Of a stretch of 64,000 nt of DNA, positions 16,377 through 24,987 are shown piece after piece. Made by a program: the position numbers and the translations under genes. The DNA lies in contig NZ_VNIP01000010.1 of NCBI RefSeq assembly GCF_008370325.1, positions 124,001-188,000 on the forward strand. The letters run 5' to 3'. This DNA is from Martinezella tropici (lineage in GTDB: Bacteria; Pseudomonadota; Alphaproteobacteria; Rhizobiales; Rhizobiaceae). Numbering within the stretch: position 1 is the first letter of the stretch; every line of letters begins with the position of its first letter. The notes beneath the pieces are model-generated. The model had not been told where the DNA came from. It saw nothing but the letters and a program-made list of their open reading frames with translations, and did not search any database.

Positions 16377-17201
16377 TTAAAGGGTGAAGACCTCACGCCG
16401 CAGCAATTCCCAGGTATCCTTGTCCACTGCAATCAGCAGCCCGCCGTCGAGATGGCGCGGCAAATAGGGAGAGCCGTCGAAACGACGGACATAGGCGCCG
16501 GCTTCGGCTGATATCAACGCTCCCGCCAGATGATCCCAGGGCATCAGCTTGTTGTACATGAGATAGTGCACATAGCCGCCGGCAAGTGTGCGGTATTCAT
16601 GGGCCGCGCATCGATAGCAGGTCGTGTAGCGCACCTTGGCGAGATTACCCATGATCTCGGCGCGCTTTTCCTTGGGCAGAAAGCCTGTGGCTGCCATGCC
16701 GACCAACTCTTCCAGCGCAACCGGCTGAGCCGTGTTCAGACGCAGCATCTCGCCGTCGGGCCGGCGCAGCCATGCACCACCGCCGCGTTCCGCCAGCACC
16801 CAATCGTCGCCCATCGGATCGAAGATGATGCCGGCGACCGTTTCTCCCTTGGAGACGACCGAGGCCATGACGCCGAAGGCTGGAATGCCGGCAGCGAAAT
16901 TGAACGTACCGTCGACAGGATCGACGATGATGGCAAGATCGGCATCCGCCAGTTTCCCGAGCAGCGCCGGATCGGCGGCGACCGATTCCTCGCCGATGAA
17001 AAGCGCCTCGGGCCAAAGCCGTGAAACCTCGGCCTTTATCATGCGCTCTGCACGCTCATCGGCTTCCGTCACGAGATCGGTCGCCTCGCTCTTGGCGCGG
17101 ATATCGTCGCTGCCGAGCCGGCGGAAACGCGGCAGGATCTCCGTCTGTGCCGCGCGGCGCAGCACGTGAGCAAGGGTCGTAACGTCAACGAGCGATGTCA
17201 T
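16377..17201 (-). CDS. Inositol monophosphatase family phosphatase (second gene of tandem pair)
   Basis: 274 residues, Mg-dependent phosphatase fold. Metal ligands are seen in IGEESVAAD and VDPVDGTFNFAAG, and the C-terminal WDHLAGALISAEAGAY completes the site. The family includes inositol-1-phosphatase, histidinol-phosphate phosphatase (HisN) and 3'-phosphoadenosine phosphatase (CysQ), and sequence alone does not choose among them. It lies 16 bases after its paralogue, on the same strand. Confidence 0.85.
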   Translation of the reverse strand: MTSLVDVTTLAHVLRRAAQTEILPRFRRLGSDDIRAKSEATDLVTEADERAERMIKAEVSRLWPEALFIGEESVAADPALLGKLADADLAIIVDPVDGTFNFAAGIPAFGVMASVVSKGETVAGIIFDPMGDDWVLAERGGGAWLRRPDGEMLRLNTAQPVALEELVGMAATGFLPKEKRAEIMGNLAKVRYTTCYRCAAHEYRTLAGGYVHYLMYNKLMPWDHLAGALISAEAGAYVRRFDGSPYLPRHLDGGLLIAVDKDTWELLRREVFTL

Positions 17202-17217
17202 GCTTTATCCTTTCCCG

Positions 17218-18045
17218 TCAGGCGCCGATGATGTCGCGACGAATCATCCGCCAGCTTTCCTCATCCGGCGCAGAAATAATGCCGCCCATCGTTTCGCCGG
17301 GCCTGTAGGGCGTGCCATCGAATTTGGCGGTATAGCCACCGGCTTCCTGGTGCGCCAGCACGCCGGCAAGATGATCCCATGGCATTAGCTTGGAATGCCC
17401 GATGAAATGCCATTTGCCTGACGCCACCATCCAATATTCGTAAGCCGAGCAATTGAGCGAGAAGACCATACGGGTCTTCGACAGATTGCTGCAGATGCGC
17501 GACCGATCGGGCTCATCCATGTGCCCCCAGGATATGGCGCCCGTCATTGCGCTCAACGGAGCAGGCGCGGCAACGGAAAGCCGTTTCGTCTGTCCGGCCT
17601 TCCGACGCAGGAAGGTGCCCGAGCCCTTCATGGCCGTAACAGTATCGCCGAGGACGCAATCATGGATGACGCTGGCGATTGTCTCGCCATTGGCGATGAC
17701 AGCGACGATCGTGCCGAAAACCGGCAGGCCTGCCGCAAAATTGAATGTGCCGTCTACCGGATCGATGGTAAAAGCAAGCTCCGCATGCGCCAGAGCAGGC
17801 ACGACTGATTTGTCCGTCTCATAGGCCTCTTCACCAACGATAAGGGCAGCCGGGAAACGCGCCTTCAGTGCTGCGGTGATATGCTTTTCAGCCAGAAGAT
17901 CGGCCTCGGTTACAAGATCGATAGCCGAGGTTTTCTCCGAGATGTCGCCGGCATCCAGATTGCGGAAGCGCGGCATGATTTCCTTTGCCGCCGCTTCGGC
18001 AACGATCGTCATTACATAGTCGAAATCCGCATCGGAGAAAGTCAT
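17218..18045 (-). CDS. Inositol monophosphatase family phosphatase (first gene of tandem pair)
   Basis: 275 residues, paralogue of the next gene. Metal-site motifs are VGEEAYETD, IDPVDGTFNFAAGLPVFG and PWDHLAGVLAHQEAGGY. The start MTFSDADFDYVMTIV at 18045 is consistent with the family, and its N-terminal helix matches the paralogue's (IMPRFRNLDAGDI against ILPRFRRLGSDDI). The two are probably co-transcribed. Which phosphate ester each takes is not visible. Confidence 0.85.
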   Translation of the reverse strand: MTFSDADFDYVMTIVAEAAAKEIMPRFRNLDAGDISEKTSAIDLVTEADLLAEKHITAALKARFPAALIVGEEAYETDKSVVPALAHAELAFTIDPVDGTFNFAAGLPVFGTIVAVIANGETIASVIHDCVLGDTVTAMKGSGTFLRRKAGQTKRLSVAAPAPLSAMTGAISWGHMDEPDRSRICSNLSKTRMVFSLNCSAYEYWMVASGKWHFIGHSKLMPWDHLAGVLAHQEAGGYTAKFDGTPYRPGETMGGIISAPDEESWRMIRRDIIGA

Positions 18046-18117
18046 CGGAAGCCTCTGTTTTGAAGGGCTTCCTCTTATGCCCGATTCGATGACATCGGTG
18101 TGGCAAAAGCGCTGAAT

Positions 18118-19005
18118 TTACGCCGGATCGCCGGAAGATCCCTGTGTCATCAACCCAGCGAAATCGAAGAGTTTCGGGTCGAGCAGGTGTGACGGGTTCA
18201 CATGCGCTAGAGCGCGCAGCATCGTATCCTTGCGGCCAGGCATGCGCCGCTCGATATCGGCAAGCATGTCCTTCATGGCATTTCGCTGCAATCCGTCCTG
18301 CGAGCCGCAGAGGTCACAGGGAATGATTGGAAACTGCATGGCGGCGGCGAACTTGGCAAGATCGTCCTCCGCCGTATAGGCGAGCGGGCGCAGCAGCATC
18401 AGATCGCCCTCGTCGTTGAGAAGCTTCGCCGGCATGGAAGCCAGGCGGCCACCATGGAAGAAGTTCATGAAGAAGGTTTCGAGAATATCCTCGCGATGAT
18501 GGCCAAGCACCAACGCATCGCAACCCTCCTCGCGCGCGATGCGATAAAGATTACCGCGGCGTAGGCGCGAACAGAGCGAGCAATAGGTTGCGCCCTCCGG
18601 CACCTTCTCCTTCACGATCGAATAGGTGTCGCGATATTCGATTCGATGCGCAACGCCGATCTTCGTTAGATATTCGGGCAGAATATGCTTCGGAAAATTC
18701 GGCTGGCCCTGATCGAGATTACAGGCGATCAACTCCACCGGCAGCAAGCCGCGCCATTTCAGATCAAGGAGCTGCGCCAGCAAGCCATAGGAATCCTTGC
18801 CGCCTGACAGCCCGATGAGCCAGCGCTTCTGGCCCTTCAGCATCTGGAAGTCTTCCATAGCCTGGCGTACCTGCCGCAACAGGCGCTTGCGAAGCTTGTT
18901 GAACGAGACTGAACGCGGCGCATCGGAAAACATCGGATGTACGGCAGAACCGCTATCCTCAGCCTCGATATCGATATCGTCCTTTACCGTCGTCGCGATA
19001 TTCAT
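18118..19005 (-). CDS. ttcA: tRNA 2-thiocytidine(32) synthetase TtcA
   Basis: 295 residues. The PP-loop ATP-binding motif is IGLSGGKDSYGLL near residue 70, and cluster-ligand cysteine pairs appear in YCSLCSRLRRG and CDLCGSQ. TtcA uses ATP and a [4Fe-4S] cluster to thiolate C32 of some tRNAs. ATG 19005 (MNIATTVKDD) leaves a longer N-terminus than the E. coli protein, as is common in rhizobia. It follows glsA on the same strand with a 61-base gap. Confidence 0.92.
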   Translation of the reverse strand: MNIATTVKDDIDIEAEDSGSAVHPMFSDAPRSVSFNKLRKRLLRQVRQAMEDFQMLKGQKRWLIGLSGGKDSYGLLAQLLDLKWRGLLPVELIACNLDQGQPNFPKHILPEYLTKIGVAHRIEYRDTYSIVKEKVPEGATYCSLCSRLRRGNLYRIAREEGCDALVLGHHREDILETFFMNFFHGGRLASMPAKLLNDEGDLMLLRPLAYTAEDDLAKFAAAMQFPIIPCDLCGSQDGLQRNAMKDMLADIERRMPGRKDTMLRALAHVNPSHLLDPKLFDFAGLMTQGSSGDPA

Positions 19006-19066
19006 TCCGTCATTCCTTGCGTCTCGCCACGCTGATATCAGAAAGCGGCACGAGAAGACATGGGTA

Positions 19067-19996
19067 TCAATCGCCGAATACGGACCAGCCGGTGCGCGCC
19101 GCCAGCATTTCCAGCGCGACCGCGCCAAGTTGCGAATTGCCAACCTTGTTCAGCCCCGGCGACCAGACGGCAATGGAGCCGATGCCCGGCGCAACGGCCA
19201 GAATGCCGCCGCCGACACCGCTCTTGCCCGGCAGGCCGACATGATAGGCGAAATCGCCGGAACCGTCATAATGGCCGCAGGTCAGCATCAGTGCATTGAT
19301 GCGCCGCGCCCGCTTCGGCGAAACGACGGAATGCCCGGTGATCGGGTTACTGCCGCGCGCGGCGAGATAGAGCCCCGCCTTTGCCAGTTGCTGGCAGCTC
19401 ATCGAAAGTGCGCATTGATGGAAATAGACGCCAAGCACATGCTCGACAGGATGGTGGAGGTTGCCATAAGCGCGCATGAAATTCGCGAGTGCGAAATTGC
19501 GAAATCCCGTCTGCGTCTCCGAACGCGCCACCTTGTCATCGATGCTGATCGCTTCGTCGTCGGCCACATAGCGCACGAAGCGCAGGAGCTCACCAATCGC
19601 CTCGCGCGGCTCGTGTCCCGCCAGCACGACATCGCTGACGGCAATGGCACCCGCATTGATGAAGGGGTTACGCGGAATCCCCTCTTCGCGCTCCAGCTGG
19701 ACGATGGAGTTGAAGGCCGTGCCGGACGGTTCGCGTCCTACACGATTCCACAAGCTCTCGCCGACTTTGCCCAGCGCCAGGGTCAGCATGAAGACCTTGG
19801 AGATACTCTGGATGGAGAAGGGAATGCCGGCGTCGCCGATGCTATAGACATCGCCATCGACCGTGGCGATCGCCATGCCGAACTGCTTCGGATCGACCTT
19901 CGCCAGTTCCGGAATGTAATCGGCGACCTTGCCCTCGCCGATGCGCGGCGAAAGTTCCGCATGAATGCCGTCGAGAATGGCCTGCAAATCCGTCAT
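19067..19996 (-). CDS. glsA: Glutaminase (GlsA family, beta-lactamase fold)
   Basis: 309 residues. The serine-lysine pair is seen in PFSIQSISKVFML near residue 63, and the family motif NPFINAGAIAV follows. It hydrolyses L-glutamine to glutamate and ammonia in the cytoplasm. ATG 19996 follows GGAGCG and gives the usual family length. It starts just past the rpsD terminator, so it likely has its own promoter between 19997 and the ttcA-side gene order. Confidence 0.92.
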   Translation of the reverse strand: MTDLQAILDGIHAELSPRIGEGKVADYIPELAKVDPKQFGMAIATVDGDVYSIGDAGIPFSIQSISKVFMLTLALGKVGESLWNRVGREPSGTAFNSIVQLEREEGIPRNPFINAGAIAVSDVVLAGHEPREAIGELLRFVRYVADDEAISIDDKVARSETQTGFRNFALANFMRAYGNLHHPVEHVLGVYFHQCALSMSCQQLAKAGLYLAARGSNPITGHSVVSPKRARRINALMLTCGHYDGSGDFAYHVGLPGKSGVGGGILAVAPGIGSIAVWSPGLNKVGNSQLGAVALEMLAARTGWSVFGD

Positions 19997-20012
19997 GAGG
20001 CGCTCCAAAGAC

Positions 20013-20042
20013 AAAAAAGCCGCTCGAACCGAGCGGCTTTTT
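20013..20042 (-). terminator. Rho-independent terminator of rpsD
   Basis: The stem GCCGCTC (20019-20025) pairs with GAGCGGC (20031-20037) around loop GAACC. A-tract and T-tract flanks lengthen the stem and give a U-run on the minus strand. It lies 27 bases past the rpsD stop and just ahead of glsA. Confidence 0.88.
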
Positions 20043-20068
20043 CATTCATCAAGAAAGTTATCCGCTTA

Positions 20069-20686
20069 TTAACGCGAATAGAATTCGACGACCAGCTGCG
20101 GTTCCATGACAACGGCGTAAGGCACGTCGGCAAGAGTCGGAACGCGAGCGAAGGTCGCAACCATCTTGTTGTGGTCGGCTTCGATGTAGTCCGGAACGTC
20201 GCGCTCAGCGAGACCAACCGATTCCAGAACGATCACGAGCTGCTTCGACTTTTCGCGAACTTCGATGACGTCGCCAGCCTTGCAGCGGTACGAACCGATG
20301 TTGACACGAACGCCGTTGACCGTGACGTGGCCGTGGTTGACGAACTGACGGGCAGCGAAGACGGTCGGAACGAACTTGGCGCGATAGACGATCGCGTCGA
20401 GGCGCGATTCGAGCAGGCCGATCAGGTTCTCCGAGGTGTCGCCCTTGCGGCGGTTGGCTTCGTCGAAGGTGGCGCGAAACTGCTTTTCACGCAGGTCGCC
20501 GTAGTAGCCCTTCAGCTTCTGCTTGGCGCGCAGCTGCACGCCGAAGTCGGAAAGCTTGCCCTTGCGGCGCTGGCCGTGCTGGCCCGGGCCGTATTCGCGA
20601 CGGTTGACCGGGGATTTCGGACGACCCCAGATGTTCTCGCCCATACGGCGGTCAATTTTATACTTGGACGATTCGCGCTTGCTCAT
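20069..20686 (-). CDS. rpsD: 30S ribosomal protein S4
   Basis: 205 residues, MSKRESSKYKIDRRMGENIW, then PVNRREYGPGQHGQRRKGK and the S4 RNA-binding domain (residues about 95-155) with NHGHVTVNGVRVNIGSY. S4 binds 16S rRNA early in small-subunit assembly. ATG 20686 follows AAAGGAAA. Rhizobial rpsD is typically monocistronic, as here, with its own terminator at 20013-20042. Confidence 0.98.
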   Translation of the reverse strand: MSKRESSKYKIDRRMGENIWGRPKSPVNRREYGPGQHGQRRKGKLSDFGVQLRAKQKLKGYYGDLREKQFRATFDEANRRKGDTSENLIGLLESRLDAIVYRAKFVPTVFAARQFVNHGHVTVNGVRVNIGSYRCKAGDVIEVREKSKQLVIVLESVGLAERDVPDYIEADHNKMVATFARVPTLADVPYAVVMEPQLVVEFYSR

Positions 20687-20971
20687 CGCATTTCCTTTCA
20701 GAATGTTATGGCGGCCTGCTGCCAAGCCGCTTGAAGGAAACACGCCCTCCTCTGAACTCCATTTTCGAGCTCTGACAGGCTTCTCACATTAGCGAACGGA
20801 GAAAGCCACGGGACATGTCAAATGAAACACCGGACATTTCTGCCCGGCGTTGGGGCGGTCTGTAAGGGGTCGTCATGAAAATGTCAACAGCGCCACTCGG
20901 CCAAGATTGAGAATGTCGCAGTAAATGCTATATATGATGCGTGATGTTTGATGCGCGATCAAGGTATGCCT

Positions 20972-21199
20972 ATGCGAACAACTTTGGCGATCGATGACGA
21001 TGTACTTGCAGCCGCCAAGGCGATGGCGGAACAGCAGCGTCGTAGCGTCGGCGATGTCATTTCGGATTTGGCTCGCCGATCACTCAGTCATCCACAGCCG
21101 CTAAAGGAACGCAATGGTGTCCCATTGCTGACACCCAAGCCCGGCAATCCTCCAGTCACCCTTGATTTCGTCAACAAGCTTCGTGACGAGCTTCCATGA
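20972..21199 (+). CDS. VapB-like ribbon-helix-helix antitoxin
   Basis: 75 residues. MRTTLAIDDDVLAAAKAMAE is a ribbon-helix-helix DNA-binding start, and SVGDVISDLARRSL completes the helices. The C-terminal tail (PPVTLDFVNKLRDELP) would wrap the toxin. ATG 20972 is preferred because AAGG lies 7 bases upstream; ATGs at 20951 and 20966 are in frame. Its 3' end overlaps the toxin start (ATGA). Base composition (AT-richer, less biased codons) differs from the neighbours, fitting acquisition. Confidence 0.85.
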   Translation: MRTTLAIDDDVLAAAKAMAEQQRRSVGDVISDLARRSLSHPQPLKERNGVPLLTPKPGNPPVTLDFVNKLRDELP

Positions 21200-21636
21200 C
21201 GTTTCTGCTGGACATCAATGTCTTGATTGCCTTATTCGATCCGACTCATGTAGCGCACGATGTTGCCCACGGCTGGTTTCACTCTACAGGCAGCGAAAGC
21301 TGGGCGACCTGCCCATTGACGGAAAATGGCGTCATTAGAATTCTCAGCCAGTCCAGCTACCCAAATTCTCCTGGTCCGCCCTCGACAGCAGCTCTTCTCG
21401 TCGCGCAGCTTCGCGGTCTGCCAGGTCACCGATTCTGGGCCGATGATGTCAGCTTGCTGGACAATAGTTTAGTAGACTCTACGAAACTTCTCACTGCTGG
21501 ACAGATTACGGACACATATTTGCTGGCTCTGGCCAAATTCCACGGAGGCCGACTAGCAACGCTTGACCGGCGTCTGTCAGCCATCGCGGTCAAGGATGGA
21601 AAAGCGGCGTTGCATATCATCACCGGCAACCCATAA
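21196..21636 (+). CDS. PIN-domain toxin, VapC type
   Basis: 146 residues. The PIN ribonuclease acidic residues are seen in FLLDINVLIALFDPTHVAH (first Asp), LTENGVIRILS (Glu) and LLALAKFHGGRLATLDRRL (C-terminal Asp). VapC toxins cleave specific RNAs, often initiator tRNA or rRNA, when released from VapB. It is translationally coupled to the antitoxin by the 4-base overlap at 21196-21199. It ends 8 bases from the convergent HerA-like gene. Confidence 0.88.
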   Translation: MTFLLDINVLIALFDPTHVAHDVAHGWFHSTGSESWATCPLTENGVIRILSQSSYPNSPGPPSTAALLVAQLRGLPGHRFWADDVSLLDNSLVDSTKLLTAGQITDTYLLALAKFHGGRLATLDRRLSAIAVKDGKAALHIITGNP

Positions 21637-21643
21637 TCCGCAG

Positions 21644-23158
21644 CTATTCCGCCGCCTGCTCGCCGCTATCCAGATCGGGCGCATTGGCATCACCAGGCGC
21701 AGTCTGGGACCCCATATCCGGGAAAGCGACGATGCGCTTGCCGGAGAAATCCGTGTGGACGACGACGCTGCCCTGCTCCTCGAAATAGCTGAGGAGACGC
21801 CGTGCGCGCCGTGCCGAATGGGTGCCGTAGGCGCGGGCGATGTGGGCATCGGACGGGCACGGCTCGCCGCTGATCGCGGCCTTGGCCAACATCAAAAAGA
21901 CGCCCTGCAGATCATCGGTAACGCTTGAGGACAGCGAGAGCGCGGTTGTCCATTGATCGGTCGCCATGACTTCCTCGTCGGCGCCGGAGCGGGCAATCGC
22001 CACGCGCCGACGAAACTCCGACAGGCTCATCGGCGCACCGGGGACGCGGCGCATGCGCAGCCGCACGAGAAACTCCTGATAGAGCACCGAATCCGTACGG
22101 AAGCCGGAGGCCGGATCGTCGAGGATCTCCGAGAGCACGGCGCTCACCCTCGCCTCGCGATCCTCGCTCGATAGTTCCGGCTGGCTGACCTTCGGCTCCG
22201 TAGGCGCCGGGCCGGCGGCCGGCACGGAGCGGGAAAGCTCTGCCATAATATCGGTCGTCGGACGCGGCGCTGGCGTCGTGCGGCGAATGACTGGCCGCGT
22301 GAACTCTTCCGGATCCGGCGTGAAGATCAGATCTTCCACATCCTGCGGCGCATCGGGCAGCGGCATCAGCTTCGGGCTGGAGGAACGCGCCGAGGTCTCC
22401 ACCGTGCCGATGGTGATCGGCAGCGGCCGGCGCGAGAGTGCCGGACCGAGAGCTACGAAATTGCCGCGCTTCAGGTCGCGGAACATTTCCGCCTGCCTGC
22501 GATCCATACCGAGAAGGTCGGCGGCGCGGGCCATATCGATATCGAGGAAGGTACGGCCCATCAGGAAGTTGGAGGCTTCCGCCGCAACGTTCTTAGCAAG
22601 CTTCGCCAGGCGCTGCGTGGCGATGACGCCGGCAAGGCCACGCTTTCGACCGCGGCACATCAGGTTGGTCATGGCCCCAAGCGACATCTTGCGCGCATCT
22701 TCCGAGACGTCGCCGCCGACCGAGGGCGCGAACATCTGCGCCTCGTCGACCACGACCAGAACCGGATACCAGAATTCGCGATCGGCATCGAACATGCCGT
22801 TCAGGAAGGCGGCGGTGGCGCGCATCTGCTGCTCGATATCAAGCCCTTCGAGCGTCAGCACGCAGGAGACGCGGTGCTGGCGGATGCGGTTGGCGATGCC
22901 GGCAAGTTCAGCTTCCGTACGCTCGCCATCGACGACCACATGCCCGAACTTGTCGGCCAGCGTGACGAAATCGCCTTCGGGATCGATGATGACCTGCTGC
23001 ACCCATTGTGCCGATTGCTCCAGCAGCCGCCGCAGGAGATGCGATTTTCCGGAGCCGGAATTGCCCTGCACCAGAAGACGCGTCGCCAGCAGCTCCTCGA
23101 TATCGAGCTGGGCGCTGGTCCCGCCGGACGCCGTTCCCATGTCGATGCCGACCTGCAA
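21644..23158 (-). CDS. HerA-like/DUF87 ATP-binding protein
   Basis: 504 residues from a TTG start at 23158 (GGGGAAG ribosome site); an in-frame TTG at 23233 is possible. Walker A is QGNSGSGKSHLLRRLLE and Walker B is VLVVVDEAQMFAPS. Further ATPase landmarks are CRGRKRGLAGVIATQRLAK and the C-terminal part of the RecA-like core. From about residue 270 the chain is Pro-rich and then forms a smaller helical domain (LSEFRRRVAIARSG). This is the HerA/FtsK-type hexameric translocase fold. No NurA nuclease, Sir2 or DUF4297 partner is adjacent. Role unknown. Confidence 0.8.
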   Translation of the reverse strand: MQVGIDMGTASGGTSAQLDIEELLATRLLVQGNSGSGKSHLLRRLLEQSAQWVQQVIIDPEGDFVTLADKFGHVVVDGERTEAELAGIANRIRQHRVSCVLTLEGLDIEQQMRATAAFLNGMFDADREFWYPVLVVVDEAQMFAPSVGGDVSEDARKMSLGAMTNLMCRGRKRGLAGVIATQRLAKLAKNVAAEASNFLMGRTFLDIDMARAADLLGMDRRQAEMFRDLKRGNFVALGPALSRRPLPITIGTVETSARSSSPKLMPLPDAPQDVEDLIFTPDPEEFTRPVIRRTTPAPRPTTDIMAELSRSVPAAGPAPTEPKVSQPELSSEDREARVSAVLSEILDDPASGFRTDSVLYQEFLVRLRMRRVPGAPMSLSEFRRRVAIARSGADEEVMATDQWTTALSLSSSVTDDLQGVFLMLAKAAISGEPCPSDAHIARAYGTHSARRARRLLSYFEEQGSVVVHTDFSGKRIVAFPDMGSQTAPGDANAPDLDSGEQAAE

Positions 23159-23288
23159 TGCACTTCCCCTATGAGCAAGAATCAAATGTGGATGCGTCCC
23201 ATCTTTCTGAAAGGACGCGCCCTCGTCTAGCAAAGATTTCCAAGCTTCGCGCCCGTGGATTGAAAAAACCCACAGGCGATTGCGAGAT

Positions 23289-24434
23289 CTATCTGAACCG
23301 CAGATTGGCCCGCGACAACTGGCTGACCGAGGTGCAGCCCATCAGCTTCATGTCGCGCTCGACTTCCGTGCGCAGATGCCTGAGCGCGCGCTCCACGCCC
23401 GCCTGACCGGCAGCGGCCAGCGGATAGAGATAGAAGCGGCCGAGGCCGACTGCCTTGGCGCCGAGCGAAAGCGCCTTCAGCACATGCGTGCCGCGCTGGA
23501 CGCCGCCATCCATCATGACATCGATGCGATGGCCGACGGCGTCGACGATCTCAGCCAGCTGATCGAATGCCGAGCGCGAGCCGTCCAGCTGCCGGCCGCC
23601 ATGGTTCGAGAGCACGATGCCGGTACATCCGATGTCGACAGCACGCTTGGCATCCTCAACCGACATGACGCCTTTGAGGCAGAACTGCCCGTTCCAGTGC
23701 TTCACCATCTCGGCGACATCGTTCCAGTTCATCGACGGATCGAGCATGTCGGTGAAATATTTGCCGATCGACATGGCGCCGCCGCTCATGTCCACATGCT
23801 CGTCGAGCTGCGGCAGGCGAAACTTCTCGTGCGTGATATAGTTCAGCGCCCAGGCCGGCTTGATGGCGAACTGGGTGAGGCCCGCCAGATTGAGCTTGAA
23901 CGGAATGGAAAATCCGGTGCGAAGGTCGCGCTCGCGATTGCCGCCGGTAATGCTGTCGACCGTCAGCATCATCACGTTTACGCCGGCTTCCTTCGCCCGC
24001 TCCATCATCGCCCGGTTCAGCCCCCGGTCTTTATGGAAATAGAACTGGTAGACCTGCGGCCCCGCATACTTCTTGCGGATTTCCTCGAGGCTGACAGTGC
24101 CGAGTGAGGAGACGCCGAACATGGTGCCGAGCGACGAGGCTGCCGCGGCCACCGCATTCTCGCCCTGGTGATGGAACAGTCGCTGCAGCGCCGTCGGCGA
24201 GCAATAGAAGGGCGTCGCGAGCTTTTGTCCCATAACGGTGACAGACATGTCGATCTCGCTGACCCCACGCAGAACATTGGGAACGAGATCGCAGCTTTCG
24301 AAGCTCGTGGTGTTTCGCCGCAGCGTCACCTCGTCGTCGGCTGCGCCGTCGATATAGTTGAAGATCGGACCGGGAAGACGCTTCTTCGCGAGGAGGCGAA
24401 AATCATGGAAGTTGTGGCATTCACGCAGACGCAT
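23289..24434 (-). CDS. FMN-dependent alpha-hydroxy acid dehydrogenase, L-lactate dehydrogenase type
   Basis: 381 residues. FMN and substrate residues are seen in RLPGPIFNYIDGAADDE, the active-site His/Arg stretch GIVLSNHGGRQLDG near residue 275, and the phosphate-binding DGGVQRGTHVLKALSLGA. The family oxidises 2-hydroxy acids (lactate, glycolate, mandelate), passing electrons to quinone (LldD) or oxygen. Lactate is the best guess. ATG 24434 follows GAGG. It stands alone, 85 bases from the GNAT gene on the same strand. Confidence 0.85.
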   Translation of the reverse strand: MRLRECHNFHDFRLLAKKRLPGPIFNYIDGAADDEVTLRRNTTSFESCDLVPNVLRGVSEIDMSVTVMGQKLATPFYCSPTALQRLFHHQGENAVAAAASSLGTMFGVSSLGTVSLEEIRKKYAGPQVYQFYFHKDRGLNRAMMERAKEAGVNVMMLTVDSITGGNRERDLRTGFSIPFKLNLAGLTQFAIKPAWALNYITHEKFRLPQLDEHVDMSGGAMSIGKYFTDMLDPSMNWNDVAEMVKHWNGQFCLKGVMSVEDAKRAVDIGCTGIVLSNHGGRQLDGSRSAFDQLAEIVDAVGHRIDVMMDGGVQRGTHVLKALSLGAKAVGLGRFYLYPLAAAGQAGVERALRHLRTEVERDMKLMGCTSVSQLSRANLRFR

Positions 24435-24519
24435 GGCTTGCCTCGACAACACTGCTATCATTCTCAAAAGGCATCAAATATCGACCTCCCAATATCCCGC
24501 CGCTCAGTCCGATCGTGAA

Positions 24520-24987
24520 TTACAGCCGGTGCAAGCGTGCTTCCCATTTGTAAAGCACATCCGGCTCCTTTTCCTCATTGCCTGCCCCGTCCGACTCGTC
24601 AACCGCGAAGAAGCCGTGTTTCAAGTAAAAGCGGCGGGCAGGCTCATTTCTTTGGAATGTCCAGAGCGAGAGCACCGGGTAGGCCGACTTGGCGATATCA
24701 AGCAGGCGGCTGCCGATGCCGCGCCCCTGTGCTTCGGGCAGAACATAGAGCTGGTCGATCCAATCCTCGAGGAAGGCGATGACGCCGACCAGGCGACCAC
24801 CCTCTTCCGCACCCCAGATTTGGCAGTCTTTGAAGACCACAGCACTCCAGAAGCCAACGTCCTCTTCCGGCGTATGAAGCCCGGCAAGCGTCGGCAGCCG
24901 TTCGTTGAAGGACGCGCGATGAACGGCCGCAGCCGCCGGCATGTCCGCGAGATCGAGTTTACGCAATGAAATCTTGTCAGTCATCAT
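24520..24987 (-). CDS. GNAT family N-acetyltransferase
   Basis: 155 residues with the GNAT core: VGVIAFLEDWIDQLYVLPE, the acetyl-CoA P-loop AQGRGIGSRLLDIAK, and the C-terminal LWTFQRNEPARRFYLKHGF. It transfers acetyl from acetyl-CoA to an amine that cannot be identified here. The start ATG (24987-24985) shares one base with the murI TGA stop (TGATG), so it is translationally coupled to murI. That suggests co-regulation rather than a known joint pathway. Confidence 0.85.
   Translation of the reverse strand: MMTDKISLRKLDLADMPAAAAVHRASFNERLPTLAGLHTPEEDVGFWSAVVFKDCQIWGAEEGGRLVGVIAFLEDWIDQLYVLPEAQGRGIGSRLLDIAKSAYPVLSLWTFQRNEPARRFYLKHGFFAVDESDGAGNEEKEPDVLYKWEARLHRL

Noticed and set aside
18797..20734. 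Open frame of 645 codons on the plus strand across ttcA, glsA and rpsD
   Set aside because: It spans three recognised minus-strand genes and their gaps; a real gene would not.
21644..23158. A complete HerA-NurA or HerA-Sir2 defence system
   Set aside because: No nuclease, Sir2 or DUF4297 gene is adjacent on either side.
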